This document shows positions 1 to 6,739 of a DNA stretch of 8,155 nucleotides, in pieces (positions within the stretch are counted from its first letter, which is position 1; each line of letters starts with the position of its first letter). The notes under the pieces were generated by a model that was not told the origin of the DNA, ran no database searches, and was given only the letters and a program-made list of their open reading frames with translations. Source of the DNA: Betaproteobacteria bacterium (lineage in GTDB: Bacteria; Pseudomonadota; Gammaproteobacteria; Burkholderiales; Usitatibacteraceae). Position numbers and translations under genes: made by a program. The stretch is taken from NCBI GenBank assembly GCA_025362705.1, contig JANYFH010000256.1, positions 1 through 8,155 of the forward strand, given 5' to 3'.

Positions 1-1
1 A

Positions 2-919
2 GCAATCGCTTTCTTGACCACCACCGCCCACGCCGCCGCCCCAATGGTCAAAACATCGGCCCCAGGCTACTACCGCATGATGCTTGGCGACTTCGAGATC
101 ACAGCGCTTTCTGACGGCACCGCAAACTTACCCATGAGGGACCTGCTGACCAACATCTCGCCGAAAGCAATAGACAAAGCGCTCGCCAAGTCGTATCTCA
201 AGAATCCGGTAGAAACGTCGGTGAACGGCTATCTCATCAACACCGGTGAAAAACTGATTCTGGTGGATACTGGTGCTGCAGGATTGTTCGGCCCCACGCT
301 CGGCAATCTCGTTGCCAATCTGAAGGCGTCCGGCTATCAACCTGAGCAGGTTGACGAAATTTATATCACGCATATGCATGCCGATCACGTTGGCGGCTTG
401 ATGGCGGGTGACAAATTGGCTTTCCCGAATGCCATTGTTCGCGCCGACAAGCACGACGCGGATTTCTGGCTCAGCCAGGCGAATTTGGACAAGGCACCCG
501 CTGATAGCAAAGGTTTCTTCCAGGGCGCGATGGCTTCGATAAACCCGTATGTCAAAGCAGATAAATTCAAGCCGTTCGATGGCAATACCGATCTTGCAAC
601 CGGCATCAAAGCCGTCGCGAGTCACGGGCATACACCAGGCCATGCGATTTATGCGATCGAAAGCAAGGGACAAAAAATAGTGTTGTGGGGCGATCTGATG
701 CACGTCGCTTCGGTGCAGTTCGACAACCCAAGTGTGACGATCAAATTTGATACCGATAGTAAAGCGGCAGCGGTGCAACGCAAAAAAGCCTATGTCGAAG
801 CGGCCAAGCAGGGCTACCTCGTGGGTAGTGCGCACATCTCGTTTCCGGGTATTGGGCGGTTGCGGGCCGAAGGCAAAGGCTACGAATGGATTCCGGTGAA
901 TTACGCGCCGGTGCGTTGA
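2..919 (+). CDS. MBL-fold hydrolase, methyl parathion hydrolase / dihydrocoumarin hydrolase-like, 5' partial
   Basis: Exported metallo-beta-lactamase-fold hydrolase lacking its 5' end. The frame is open to the window edge and begins with the tail of a signal peptide (AIAFLTTTAHA, cleavage probably after AHA), so the TTG at 14 is unlikely to be the real start. Counting residues from that TTG, the binuclear metal site is complete: HMHADH at 120-125, His206 in GHTPGH, Asp227 in WGDLMH and His274 in SAHISFPG. These match MPH ligands H147, H149, D151, H152, H234, D255 and H302 as I remember them. The MPH aromatic pocket (F119, W179, F196) is also kept as Phe92, Trp152 and Phe168. Similarity to MPH runs along the whole length. 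The five MPH-defining changes are absent, however, so a lactone or ester substrate such as dihydrocoumarin is more likely than an organophosphate. The mature enzyme should be periplasmic. The neighbouring gene is convergent, so no operon partner is visible. Family is certain; substrate is inferred. Confidence 0.93.
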   Translation, partial: AIAFLTTTAHAAAPMVKTSAPGYYRMMLGDFEITALSDGTANLPMRDLLTNISPKAIDKALAKSYLKNPVETSVNGYLINTGEKLILVDTGAAGLFGPTLGNLVANLKASGYQPEQVDEIYITHMHADHVGGLMAGDKLAFPNAIVRADKHDADFWLSQANLDKAPADSKGFFQGAMASINPYVKADKFKPFDGNTDLATGIKAVASHGHTPGHAIYAIESKGQKIVLWGDLMHVASVQFDNPSVTIKFDTDSKAAAVQRKKAYVEAAKQGYLVGSAHISFPGIGRLRAEGKGYEWIPVNYAPVR

Positions 920-944
920 GCATTGACTGAGAGCGTAAAAATCC

Positions 945-1033
945 CCGTTCGTGCTGAGGTATCGAAGCACGCGCGCACTAAGTTATTGAAGCAACGTGGC
1001 CCTATCGGCCCTTTGATACCTCAGGGCGAACGG
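945..1033. repeat. REP-like imperfect inverted repeat
   Basis: Arms at 945-967 and 1011-1033 are 23 bp each and match at 20 positions when one is reverse-complemented. The left arm begins CCGTTCGTGCTGAGGTATC and the right arm ends CAGGGCGAACGG. A smaller hairpin, CGTGCT/AGCACG (950-955 with 966-971), is nested on the left side, and GGCC/GGCC lies near 998-1010. The core resembles the CCGTTCGT-CTGAG-TCGAAG repeats dispersed between genes in many proteobacteria. Here it sits between convergent genes, a typical place for such elements. Only one copy is in the window, so dispersal is inferred. It may also slow or end transcription from the upstream gene. Confidence 0.6.
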
Positions 1034-1063
1034 CGTTGAGTCGCCAATTTCGCTACTAAATAT

Positions 1064-1119
1064 CTAGCACTGGCGCGCCTTTCAGGCTATTTTCGACCTG
1101 AAACCCGCGCCAGTGCTAG
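1064..1119. terminator. Strong hairpin, probable bidirectional terminator
   Basis: A 14-bp perfect outer stem (CTAGCACTGGCGCG with CGCGCCAGTGCTAG) is followed by a 2-nt internal loop and a 7-bp inner stem (TTTCAGG with CCTGAAA), closing on a 10-nt loop. On the + strand it is followed by AGTTTTCT; on the - strand by a weaker ATATTTA run. It begins 6 nt after the stop codon of the minus-strand deacetylase-like gene and lies 144 nt after the stop of the plus-strand hydrolase gene. Serving both convergent genes is the natural reading. The T-tracts are short, so efficiency is uncertain. Confidence 0.7.
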
Positions 1120-1125
1120 AGTTTT

Positions 1126-2043
1126 CTACATTAACGCTCTCACATGCGCCACTGCGCTGCTACCTAGTGCCGTCAGGTTGTAGCCACCCTCCAGCGCCGA
1201 AACGATCCGTCCTTCGGCGAAGGTATCAGCCACCTCGCGGATACGCCGTGTAATCCACGTGTAGTCATCTTCAACCAGCTCCAGATAGCCCAACGGATCA
1301 TCCACGTGCGCGTCAAAGCCTGCGGAAATGATGATCAGTTCCGGCTTGAATTTTTCGAGTGCGGGGAACCAGGTGCTTTCTATGGCCGCGCGAAACTTCG
1401 GCCCAGCTGTGCGCGCGGGCAGCGGCGTAGGGATGATATGTGCGTTGCCGGTGTTGGCACCGGTGCCGGGGTAATAAGGATGCTGAAAACTCGAACACAG
1501 CATGACGCGCTCGTCTTCATGGAAAATATCTTCGGTGCCATTGCCGTGATGCACGTCAAAATCGAGAATGGCGACACGATCCAGCTGGTAAGTTTCAAGT
1601 GCATGAATCGCACCGACGGCGACGTTGTTGAAAATGCAAAAGCCCATCGACCGGTTGTAGGTCGCGTGATGGCCGCACGGGCGCACCGCGCAAAATGCAC
1701 TGGCAATATCCTCCGACATGATCATATCCACGCCCTGAATCACGGCGCCCGCAGCGCGCTGTGCGGCGATGAGCGAATAGGGATTCATGGAGGTATCAGG
1801 ATCGAGCGCAATGTAATCGTGTTGCGGCGCGGCTTCAAAAATCGCGTCAACATAGTCAGGCGCGTGCGCTGCGGCGAGCTGTTCACGCGTTGCCAGCGGG
1901 GCATCGACCTGCCGAAGCTGCGGCATGAGACCGGAATCCTTGAATGCGTCGTACACCGCTTGCAGGCGTGCGGGACATTCGGGGTGATGCGGACCCATTT
2001 CGTGTTTCAGGCAATCAGGATGAGTGATAAAGGCGGTGGTCAT
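1126..2043 (-). CDS. Histone deacetylase family protein (acetylpolyamine amidohydrolase / AcuC-like)
   Basis: Zinc-dependent deacetylase of the arginase/deacetylase fold, 305 aa, cytoplasmic (no signal peptide). The family removes acetyl or similar acyl groups from lysine, polyamines or small amides; the substrate here cannot be read from sequence. Visible motifs in order: the N-terminal HPECPARL (19-27); RPCGHHAT with the catalytic His pair 125-126; DFDVHHGNGT, giving zinc ligands Asp163 and His165; FQHPYYPGTG (186-195); SAGFDAHVDDPLG with zinc ligand Asp244; and LEGGYN with the transition-state Tyr288. All catalytic residues are present and the length is usual for the short bacterial members. 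The usual RPPGHHA is RPCGHHA here, placing a Cys next to the active-site histidines. The start is ATG at 2043; its ribosome binding site is weak (GGAC about 8 nt before). The gene is divergent from moxR and convergent with the MPH-like gene, so it is probably monocistronic. Confidence 0.95.
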   Translation of the reverse strand: MTTAFITHPDCLKHEMGPHHPECPARLQAVYDAFKDSGLMPQLRQVDAPLATREQLAAAHAPDYVDAIFEAAPQHDYIALDPDTSMNPYSLIAAQRAAGAVIQGVDMIMSEDIASAFCAVRPCGHHATYNRSMGFCIFNNVAVGAIHALETYQLDRVAILDFDVHHGNGTEDIFHEDERVMLCSSFQHPYYPGTGANTGNAHIIPTPLPARTAGPKFRAAIESTWFPALEKFKPELIIISAGFDAHVDDPLGYLELVEDDYTWITRRIREVADTFAEGRIVSALEGGYNLTALGSSAVAHVRALM

Positions 2044-2060
2044 GTGAATTGTCCGTAAGT

Positions 2061-2076
2061 TAGTGTCGTGACACTA
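2061..2076. promoter_or_regulatory. Palindrome TAGTGTC-GT-GACACTA, candidate operator
   Basis: Perfect 7-bp inverted arms separated by 2 nt, in the 167-bp region between the divergent deacetylase-like gene and moxR, 17 bp upstream of the former's start codon. A further GTGTCAC half-site occurs at 2096-2102. The palindrome overlaps the best candidate -10 of the minus-strand gene, as expected for a repressor site. The cognate regulator is unknown and no regulator gene is in the window. Confidence 0.4.
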
Positions 2077-2102
2077 GAACGCGTTGAAATAAAGCGTGTC
2101 AC
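2073..2102 (-). promoter_or_regulatory. Candidate sigma-70 promoter of the deacetylase-like gene
   Basis: Read on the - strand: GTGACA at 2102-2097 (five of six matches to TTGACA), an 18-bp spacer, then TCTAGT at 2078-2073 (four of six matches to TATAAT). The start of transcription would fall inside the 2061-2076 palindrome, about 20-25 nt before the ATG. This is a motif match only. Confidence 0.3.
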
Positions 2103-2180
2103 ATACTGCGTAACCATGCAATGTTAGCGCTGATTTTGCATCTGCCTGGCTGCACGTATCGTAAATCGGCGTATGTGCCG

Positions 2181-2204
2181 TAAAATCAGTGTTCAACTTC
2201 AGGA
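2181..2204 (+). promoter_or_regulatory. Candidate -10 and ribosome binding site of moxR
   Basis: TAAAAT at 2181-2186 matches five of six positions of TATAAT, but no good -35 is seen at the right distance. An alternative pairs TTGCAT (2136-2141) with TATCGT (2157-2162) at a short 15-bp spacer. AGGA at 2201-2204 lies 6 nt before the moxR ATG and supports that start. This is the only sizeable non-coding gap upstream of the four-gene cluster, so the cluster promoter should lie here. Confidence 0.35.
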
Positions 2205-2210
2205 CGTTCC

Positions 2211-3155
2211 ATGTCTGTCTCGCTTTTCGAAAAACAATCCGTTCACAGCCCGCTAGCTACCGTGTTGCAGCGCGCAGGCGAAATCATTCTCGGCAAGGAT
2301 CAGCAAATCAAGATGGCCATGTGCTGCATTCTTGCGCGTGGGCACCTGCTGATCGAGGATGTTCCCGGTGTCGGTAAAACCACCCTCTCACACGTGCTCG
2401 CAAGTTTGTTGGGGCTGCAATACCAGCGCATTCAGTTCACCAGCGACCTGTTACCCGCCGATGTGGTCGGTGTGTCGATCTTTGATCGCGAAACCAGCAC
2501 CTTTCGTTTTCATCCCGGGCCGATTTTCTCGCAGGTCATTCTGGCTGACGAAATCAACCGCGCCTCGCCCAAGGCGCAGAGTGCCCTGCTGGAAGCGATG
2601 GAAGAGCATCAGGTGACAGCCGACGGCGAAACCATGAAACTGCCTGAGCCGTTTTTTGTCATTGCGACACAAAACCCCGCGCACCACATCGGCACCTTTC
2701 CGTTGCCCGAGTCGCAACTCGATCGGTTCCTGATGCGTATTAAATTGGGCTATCCGGATAAAGCTGCCGAGCGCGCACTACTCAAGGGCGTGGATCGCCG
2801 TGACTTGATTGCGCGCATTACCACTGCGATGTCGGTCAAGGAATTGGCTTCACTGCAAGAAGAAGTCACAAAGGTTTTTGTATCGGATGCGCTGGTCGAT
2901 TACGTGCAGGCCCTGATTCTGCACACACGCGATTCGGCACATTTTGAAATGGGTCTCTCGCCACGCGCGGGTCTCGCGTTGCTGCGCGCAGCGCAGTCCT
3001 GGGCGCTCATGTCAGGGCGCAATCAGGTATTGCCGGAAGATGTGCAGACGGTTGCGCCAGCCGTGGTCGGGCATCGCCTGCGACCGGTAACGAATGGCGA
3101 TATCAAGATTCTCGATCCTGCGCAGGAACTCATTCGCGCGGTACCGATACCGTAA
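2211..3155 (+). CDS. MoxR-family AAA+ ATPase
   Basis: Cytoplasmic AAA+ ATPase of 314 aa, the usual length for MoxR proteins. These act as chaperone-like ATPases that mature or regulate partner protein complexes, typically with DUF58 or von Willebrand factor A partners encoded alongside. Walker A is VPGVGKTT (51-58, Lys56), Walker B is ILADEIN (110-116, Asp113 and Glu114) and sensor 1 is ATQNP (152-156, Asn155). The PLPESQLDRF segment (164-173) holds the conserved arginine region, and GLSPRAGL (248-255) is the sensor-2 region of the C-terminal lid. No key residue is missing. AGGA 6 nt before the ATG fixes the start. It is the first gene of a same-strand cluster with the DUF4124, DUF58 and TgpA genes, the standard arrangement except for the DUF4124 insertion. 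The target of the ATPase in this organism is not known. Confidence 0.95.
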   Translation: MSVSLFEKQSVHSPLATVLQRAGEIILGKDQQIKMAMCCILARGHLLIEDVPGVGKTTLSHVLASLLGLQYQRIQFTSDLLPADVVGVSIFDRETSTFRFHPGPIFSQVILADEINRASPKAQSALLEAMEEHQVTADGETMKLPEPFFVIATQNPAHHIGTFPLPESQLDRFLMRIKLGYPDKAAERALLKGVDRRDLIARITTAMSVKELASLQEEVTKVFVSDALVDYVQALILHTRDSAHFEMGLSPRAGLALLRAAQSWALMSGRNQVLPEDVQTVAPAVVGHRLRPVTNGDIKILDPAQELIRAVPIP

Positions 3156-3194
3156 TCGCGTTGGTCAACCACAAAAACTTGGAGAAAGAAAAAA

Positions 3195-3689
3195 ATGCGC
3201 ACGATCAAAATCAGTTCCATCGCCGGTTTTTCTGTACTCGCGGTGTTGTTGTCGAGTCAGTCAACCGCGATAGCAGACAATTTCAAATGCAAGGGCGCTG
3301 ACGGAAAAATCGAATACAGCGACCGCCCTTGTGATACCAGCAAACAATCGCTCACGCCACAGCGTTCGGCGGGCGGCGTTGTATCTGCACCGATCGTTGC
3401 GCCAATGGTGAGGCTGGAAAGCTTGTTCGCTGATTTTGAACCGCGCTTGTGCGAGCGGGAAACGCTTGCCACCGAAATTGACATCGCGCAGCGCAGCGGT
3501 GAACTCCGAACATCCGAAGCAATATGGAAACCGAAACAGGAGCGCCTTAATTTGCTCAACGATACCCTCATTGAGTTTCAGGAAAAGGCCGGCAAGGTCA
3601 CCAAAGGCACGGCTTCAGACAGCGAGGAGATGATGGCGGTGCGCAAGTTTCAACGGAAGCTGAAGACTTGCGGGACACTCAAAAAATAA
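3195..3689 (+). CDS. Exported DUF4124 domain protein
   Basis: Small exported protein of 164 aa with unknown function. Residues 1-27 form a signal peptide: MRTIKI, a hydrophobic core, then a likely cut after STAIA or IAD. The DUF4124 core follows directly: NFKCKGADGKIEYSDRPC (29-46), matching the family pattern Y-x-C-x-(D/G)-x-x-G-x-x-x-Y-(S/T)-D-x-P-C. The remainder is charged and probably helical. There are four cysteines in the mature protein, C32, C46, C86 and C159; a C32-C46 and a C86-C159 disulfide would suit a periplasmic location, but that is inference. GGAGA at 3181-3185 is a clear ribosome binding site. The gene starts 39 nt after moxR and its TAA abuts the ATG of the DUF58 gene. DUF4124 proteins are common in beta- and gammaproteobacteria, but one inside a moxR-DUF58-tgpA cluster is unusual to my knowledge. 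Confidence 0.88.
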   Translation: MRTIKISSIAGFSVLAVLLSSQSTAIADNFKCKGADGKIEYSDRPCDTSKQSLTPQRSAGGVVSAPIVAPMVRLESLFADFEPRLCERETLATEIDIAQRSGELRTSEAIWKPKQERLNLLNDTLIEFQEKAGKVTKGTASDSEEMMAVRKFQRKLKTCGTLKK

Positions 3690-4664
3690 ATGCTCGCCAG
3701 TCTCACGTTCAACCTCCGCCAACGCATTTCCGACTGGATTTTTCGTGCCCGTTTCCCGGAGCAACCGCCAGTTGTTTTGATCCAGCGCCGTATCTTTATC
3801 CTGCCGTCGCGTACCGGTTATTTCTTCGCTTTTGTTCTGGTGCTGCTGTTGATTGCCTCGATCAATTACAGCCTGTCGCTCGGTTATCTGCTGACGTTCC
3901 TGCTGGCCGGTATGGGCGGCATCGCGATGTTCCACACGTTTCGCAATTTGTTGCGCCTGTCGATCAGTCCCGGCAAGGTCGAACCGGTGTTCGCGGGCGA
4001 AACCGCGCACTTTTCGATTGTTCTCGCCAATCCCAACTTGCCGCGCTACGCCATCGGGATTAAGCGAGCGCAGATCCGCAATGCCGAACCTGAATTTGGC
4101 GATGCGAGCGAACAAACCAGCACAACATTTCAGATCCCGATGATGGCGTTGAAACGCGGCTATCTGAAATGCGGTCGGCTGGAAATTTTTACCGAGTACC
4201 CCGTCGGCCTGTTCCATGCGTGGTCCTACGTTGACTTCGGTGTGCCGTGCCTGGTCTATCCAAAGCCTGATCCCGGTGCCGGGGCGCTGCCACTCGACAT
4301 GCGGGCCAAGGGAGAAGGCAATGTGCCTGTTCGTGGTGACGAAGAGTTTCAATCGCTGCGTGCTTATCGGGCTGGTGATACGCCACGACAAATCGCATGG
4401 AAAGCATTGGCGCGCGGCCAGGGATTGTTGGTGAAGGAATTTGGTTCGACCGCGAGCGCCGATTTATGGCTGGATTACGATGCGTTGCAAGGCTTGCCGG
4501 TGGAACAACGGCTTGGACGTCTTACCTGGTGGGTGATGGAAGCGGAACGGTCACAGATGCCGTATGGATTGAAACTGCCTGACCGCAACATTCGCCCGGA
4601 TTTAGGTACAGAGCATCGCGACGAATGCCTGCATGCGCTGGCGCTATTCGGTTTGGAATCTTAA
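3690..4664 (+). CDS. DUF58 domain membrane protein
   Basis: Inner-membrane protein of 324 aa, the usual partner of MoxR. Two adjacent hydrophobic helices lie at about 44-60 and 64-82, preceded by the typical RRIFILPSRTGYFFAF approach and followed by FHTFRNLLRL. After a beta-rich stretch come FTEYPVGLFHAW (167-178) and the hallmark DUF58 segment RAYRAGDTPRQIAWKALAR (224-242) ending in LLVKEF. DUF58 is related to von Willebrand A-like folds; its molecular job is unknown, and coupling MoxR activity to membrane or envelope processes is the usual proposal. The ATG follows the TAA of the DUF4124 gene with no gap. No convincing ribosome binding site is seen (a weak CGGGA about 14 nt upstream), so re-initiation by ribosomes finishing the previous gene is likely. 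The stop is 6 nt before the tgpA start. Confidence 0.93.
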   Translation: MLASLTFNLRQRISDWIFRARFPEQPPVVLIQRRIFILPSRTGYFFAFVLVLLLIASINYSLSLGYLLTFLLAGMGGIAMFHTFRNLLRLSISPGKVEPVFAGETAHFSIVLANPNLPRYAIGIKRAQIRNAEPEFGDASEQTSTTFQIPMMALKRGYLKCGRLEIFTEYPVGLFHAWSYVDFGVPCLVYPKPDPGAGALPLDMRAKGEGNVPVRGDEEFQSLRAYRAGDTPRQIAWKALARGQGLLVKEFGSTASADLWLDYDALQGLPVEQRLGRLTWWVMEAERSQMPYGLKLPDRNIRPDLGTEHRDECLHALALFGLES

Positions 4665-4670
4665 AAACCC

Positions 4671-6632
4671 ATGCTGAACCAAAGCGCCCTCACCCTCGCC
4701 AACATCACCTGGCTGCTCGCTGCGATGGCGTTTGTCGTTGCGCCCCATGTGGCACGTTTGCCGATCTGGGTTTCGCTCGTTTGTGTTGCTGCTGGTGCCT
4801 GGCGCTGGTGGATCGCAAGGCACGCGCTGCGGGTGCCGCCGTGGTGGTGGATGGGGTTAATCGCGCTGGCTGTTGCCACTGGCGCCCGCATGGAATATGG
4901 CCGCTGGTTCGGTCGCGAGGTCGGTGTCGCACTGCTCATCATCATGCTTTGCCTGAAGATTCTCGAAATGCGTATGAAACGCGACGCGATGATCCCGATT
5001 TTCATGGGTTTTTTCCTGGCGATGACCAATTTCATGTATTCGCAGACTATCCTGATGGGTCTCTACATGTTTATCTGTGTGTGGATCTTCATCGCGGCGT
5101 TGATCGGGTTCAACCGCATCAATACGGAAGCGACGCTGAAAGAGCGCCTGGTACCCGCTGGCTGGCTATTGCTGCAAGCCATTCCGATGATGCTGGTGTT
5201 GTTTTTTTTATTTCCGCGACTATCCGGCGCGCTCTGGAGCATGCCGCAGGATGAAAGTTCGAGGACCGGTCTCTCGGATACGATGTCGCCGGGCGACATC
5301 AGCAAATTGTCGGTCTCCGAGGCCGTTGCCTTCCGCGTCGAATTCGATGGCGCAGTGCCACAAACCGAAGACCTTTACTGGCGCGGCCCGGTGCTGGGTG
5401 AGCAGGATGGGCGCGCATGGCGCATGTATCCCGTCGCCACCCGCACAAAGCTCAACTATGTGCCGCAAGGCACCTCGATTCACTACAGGGTTACCTTGCA
5501 GCCGCACAACAAACCCTGGCTTTTCGCACTGGATCTTCCCGCCGCTGCGCCGGAGGATGCCTACTTCCTGGCCGATTTTCAGTTGCGCTCGCGCACACCG
5601 GTTACGAATCTGAAAGCCTATGACATTACGTCGCATCTGCGTTACACCGTCGGTGCTGAGCTTGGCGCCAAAGAACTGCAACCCTATCTGAACTATGACG
5701 CCCGACTTAACCCGCGCACCATTGCCTACGGCAAACAGCTGCGCCAGGACATTCCGGAACCGAAGGCGCTGGTGGAAGCGTTACTGGCACGTTACAACAA
5801 GGAATTCGACTACACGCTACAGCCACCGCGCCTCGGCGCGAATCCGGTCGACGAGTTTTTTTTCGACACTAAAAAAGGTTTCTGCGAACATTACGCCGGT
5901 AGTTTTGTGTTGTTATTGCGTGCTGCGGGAATTCCTGCTCGTGTGGTGACGGGCTACCAGGGGGGCGAAATCAATCCGATTACGCGTCAATTGGTGGTTC
6001 GCCAGGCCGAGGCGCACGCGTGGTCGGAAGTCTGGTTCACGGATCTTGGCTGGGTGCGTGTCGATCCCACGTTCGCGGTATCACCGTTACGCATCAACCG
6101 CGGCATGTCCGAGGCATTCGGACCGATAGGGGTGATGAATACGTTGATCGATGCGGACAAGCTCGGCCTGTTGAGACAAATTGCTTTTTCATGGGATGCG
6201 ATGAACACGCAATGGAATCGCTGGGTGGTGGGTTTCAGTCAGGACCGACAGCGCGATTTTCTTGAAGGCCTGGGCATGCGTGATGTCGACTGGCGATCAA
6301 TTGCGATCTGGCTGATCGCGGGCGTTTTCGCCACCGGCGGTGTGGCGGGAATGTTTCTGTATGTCCGGGCTTTGCATACCCGTAAAGAGCCGATTGTTGC
6401 CGTCTATGAGCGCCTCTGCAGCAAGCTCGCAAAAACGGGTGTCGAGCGCGCGCCGCACGAGGGGCCGGTGGATTACTGGCAACGCTTGCAGCAGATTCAA
6501 CCAAAAATGGCGCAAAAAGCAGCGCCGTTATTTGAGACCTACGTCGCGTTGCGCTATGCGGCGAGCGGGGGTGAACCGAAGCGTAATGTGCGGGATTTTG
6601 CCTGGCGTGTACGGCGTTTTCGTGTTGCATAG
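4671..6632 (+). CDS. tgpA: TgpA-like membrane transglutaminase (DUF3488 / transglutaminase-like / DUF4129)
   Basis: Polytopic inner-membrane protein of 653 aa, close in length to Pseudomonas aeruginosa TgpA. The N-terminal DUF3488 region (about 1-185) has six or so hydrophobic segments, near 8-27, 33-49, 57-72, 84-100, 107-146 (probably two) and 163-182. A large periplasmic part follows (about 186-541). It contains the transglutaminase-like domain with an apparent catalytic triad: Cys405 in KKGFCEHYAGSF, His449 in EAHAWSEVWF and Asp465 in WVRVDPTF. One more helix at about 543-566 returns the C-terminal DUF4129-like tail (570-653) to the cytoplasm. The TgpA family is thought to act on envelope components; the natural substrate is unsettled. 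The ATG lies 6 nt after the DUF58 stop with only a weak GGA upstream, again suggesting translational coupling. It ends the cluster; no clear terminator follows before aceE. Confidence 0.94.
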   Translation: MLNQSALTLANITWLLAAMAFVVAPHVARLPIWVSLVCVAAGAWRWWIARHALRVPPWWWMGLIALAVATGARMEYGRWFGREVGVALLIIMLCLKILEMRMKRDAMIPIFMGFFLAMTNFMYSQTILMGLYMFICVWIFIAALIGFNRINTEATLKERLVPAGWLLLQAIPMMLVLFFLFPRLSGALWSMPQDESSRTGLSDTMSPGDISKLSVSEAVAFRVEFDGAVPQTEDLYWRGPVLGEQDGRAWRMYPVATRTKLNYVPQGTSIHYRVTLQPHNKPWLFALDLPAAAPEDAYFLADFQLRSRTPVTNLKAYDITSHLRYTVGAELGAKELQPYLNYDARLNPRTIAYGKQLRQDIPEPKALVEALLARYNKEFDYTLQPPRLGANPVDEFFFDTKKGFCEHYAGSFVLLLRAAGIPARVVTGYQGGEINPITRQLVVRQAEAHAWSEVWFTDLGWVRVDPTFAVSPLRINRGMSEAFGPIGVMNTLIDADKLGLLRQIAFSWDAMNTQWNRWVVGFSQDRQRDFLEGLGMRDVDWRSIAIWLIAGVFATGGVAGMFLYVRALHTRKEPIVAVYERLCSKLAKTGVERAPHEGPVDYWQRLQQIQPKMAQKAAPLFETYVALRYAASGGEPKRNVRDFAWRVRRFRVA

Positions 6633-6739
6633 CTTGAAGTCTGGACGGGCGCTGCACAGAAATCGACCCCGCTCGTTTCAATACAAGTCAATTCAAGTGC
6701 TTTTCTCCGGTGCACCTGGCGACGAATCTGCGAATACGG

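Noticed and set aside
14..16. TTG as the start codon of the MPH-like gene
   Set aside because: The frame is open upstream to the window edge, there is no ribosome binding site, and the sequence around it is the end of a signal peptide similar to that of MPH, so the real start lies before the window.
128..970. 280-aa minus-strand open frame over the MPH-like gene
   Set aside because: It lies antisense to a gene with a complete metal-binding site, shows no recognisable domain and is rich in Arg, His and Cys, as expected of a shadow frame.
1306..2058. 250-aa plus-strand open frame over the deacetylase-like gene
   Set aside because: Antisense to a gene with all catalytic motifs; no recognisable domain in its translation.
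3615..4391. 258-aa minus-strand open frame over the DUF58 gene
   Set aside because: Gln/Arg/His-rich antisense shadow, no domain, and it conflicts with a well-supported DUF58 gene.
4625..5254. 209-aa plus-strand open frame overlapping the start of tgpA
   Set aside because: A frame-shifted reading of the DUF3488 membrane region; its composition is Cys/Arg/His-rich and no domain is seen.
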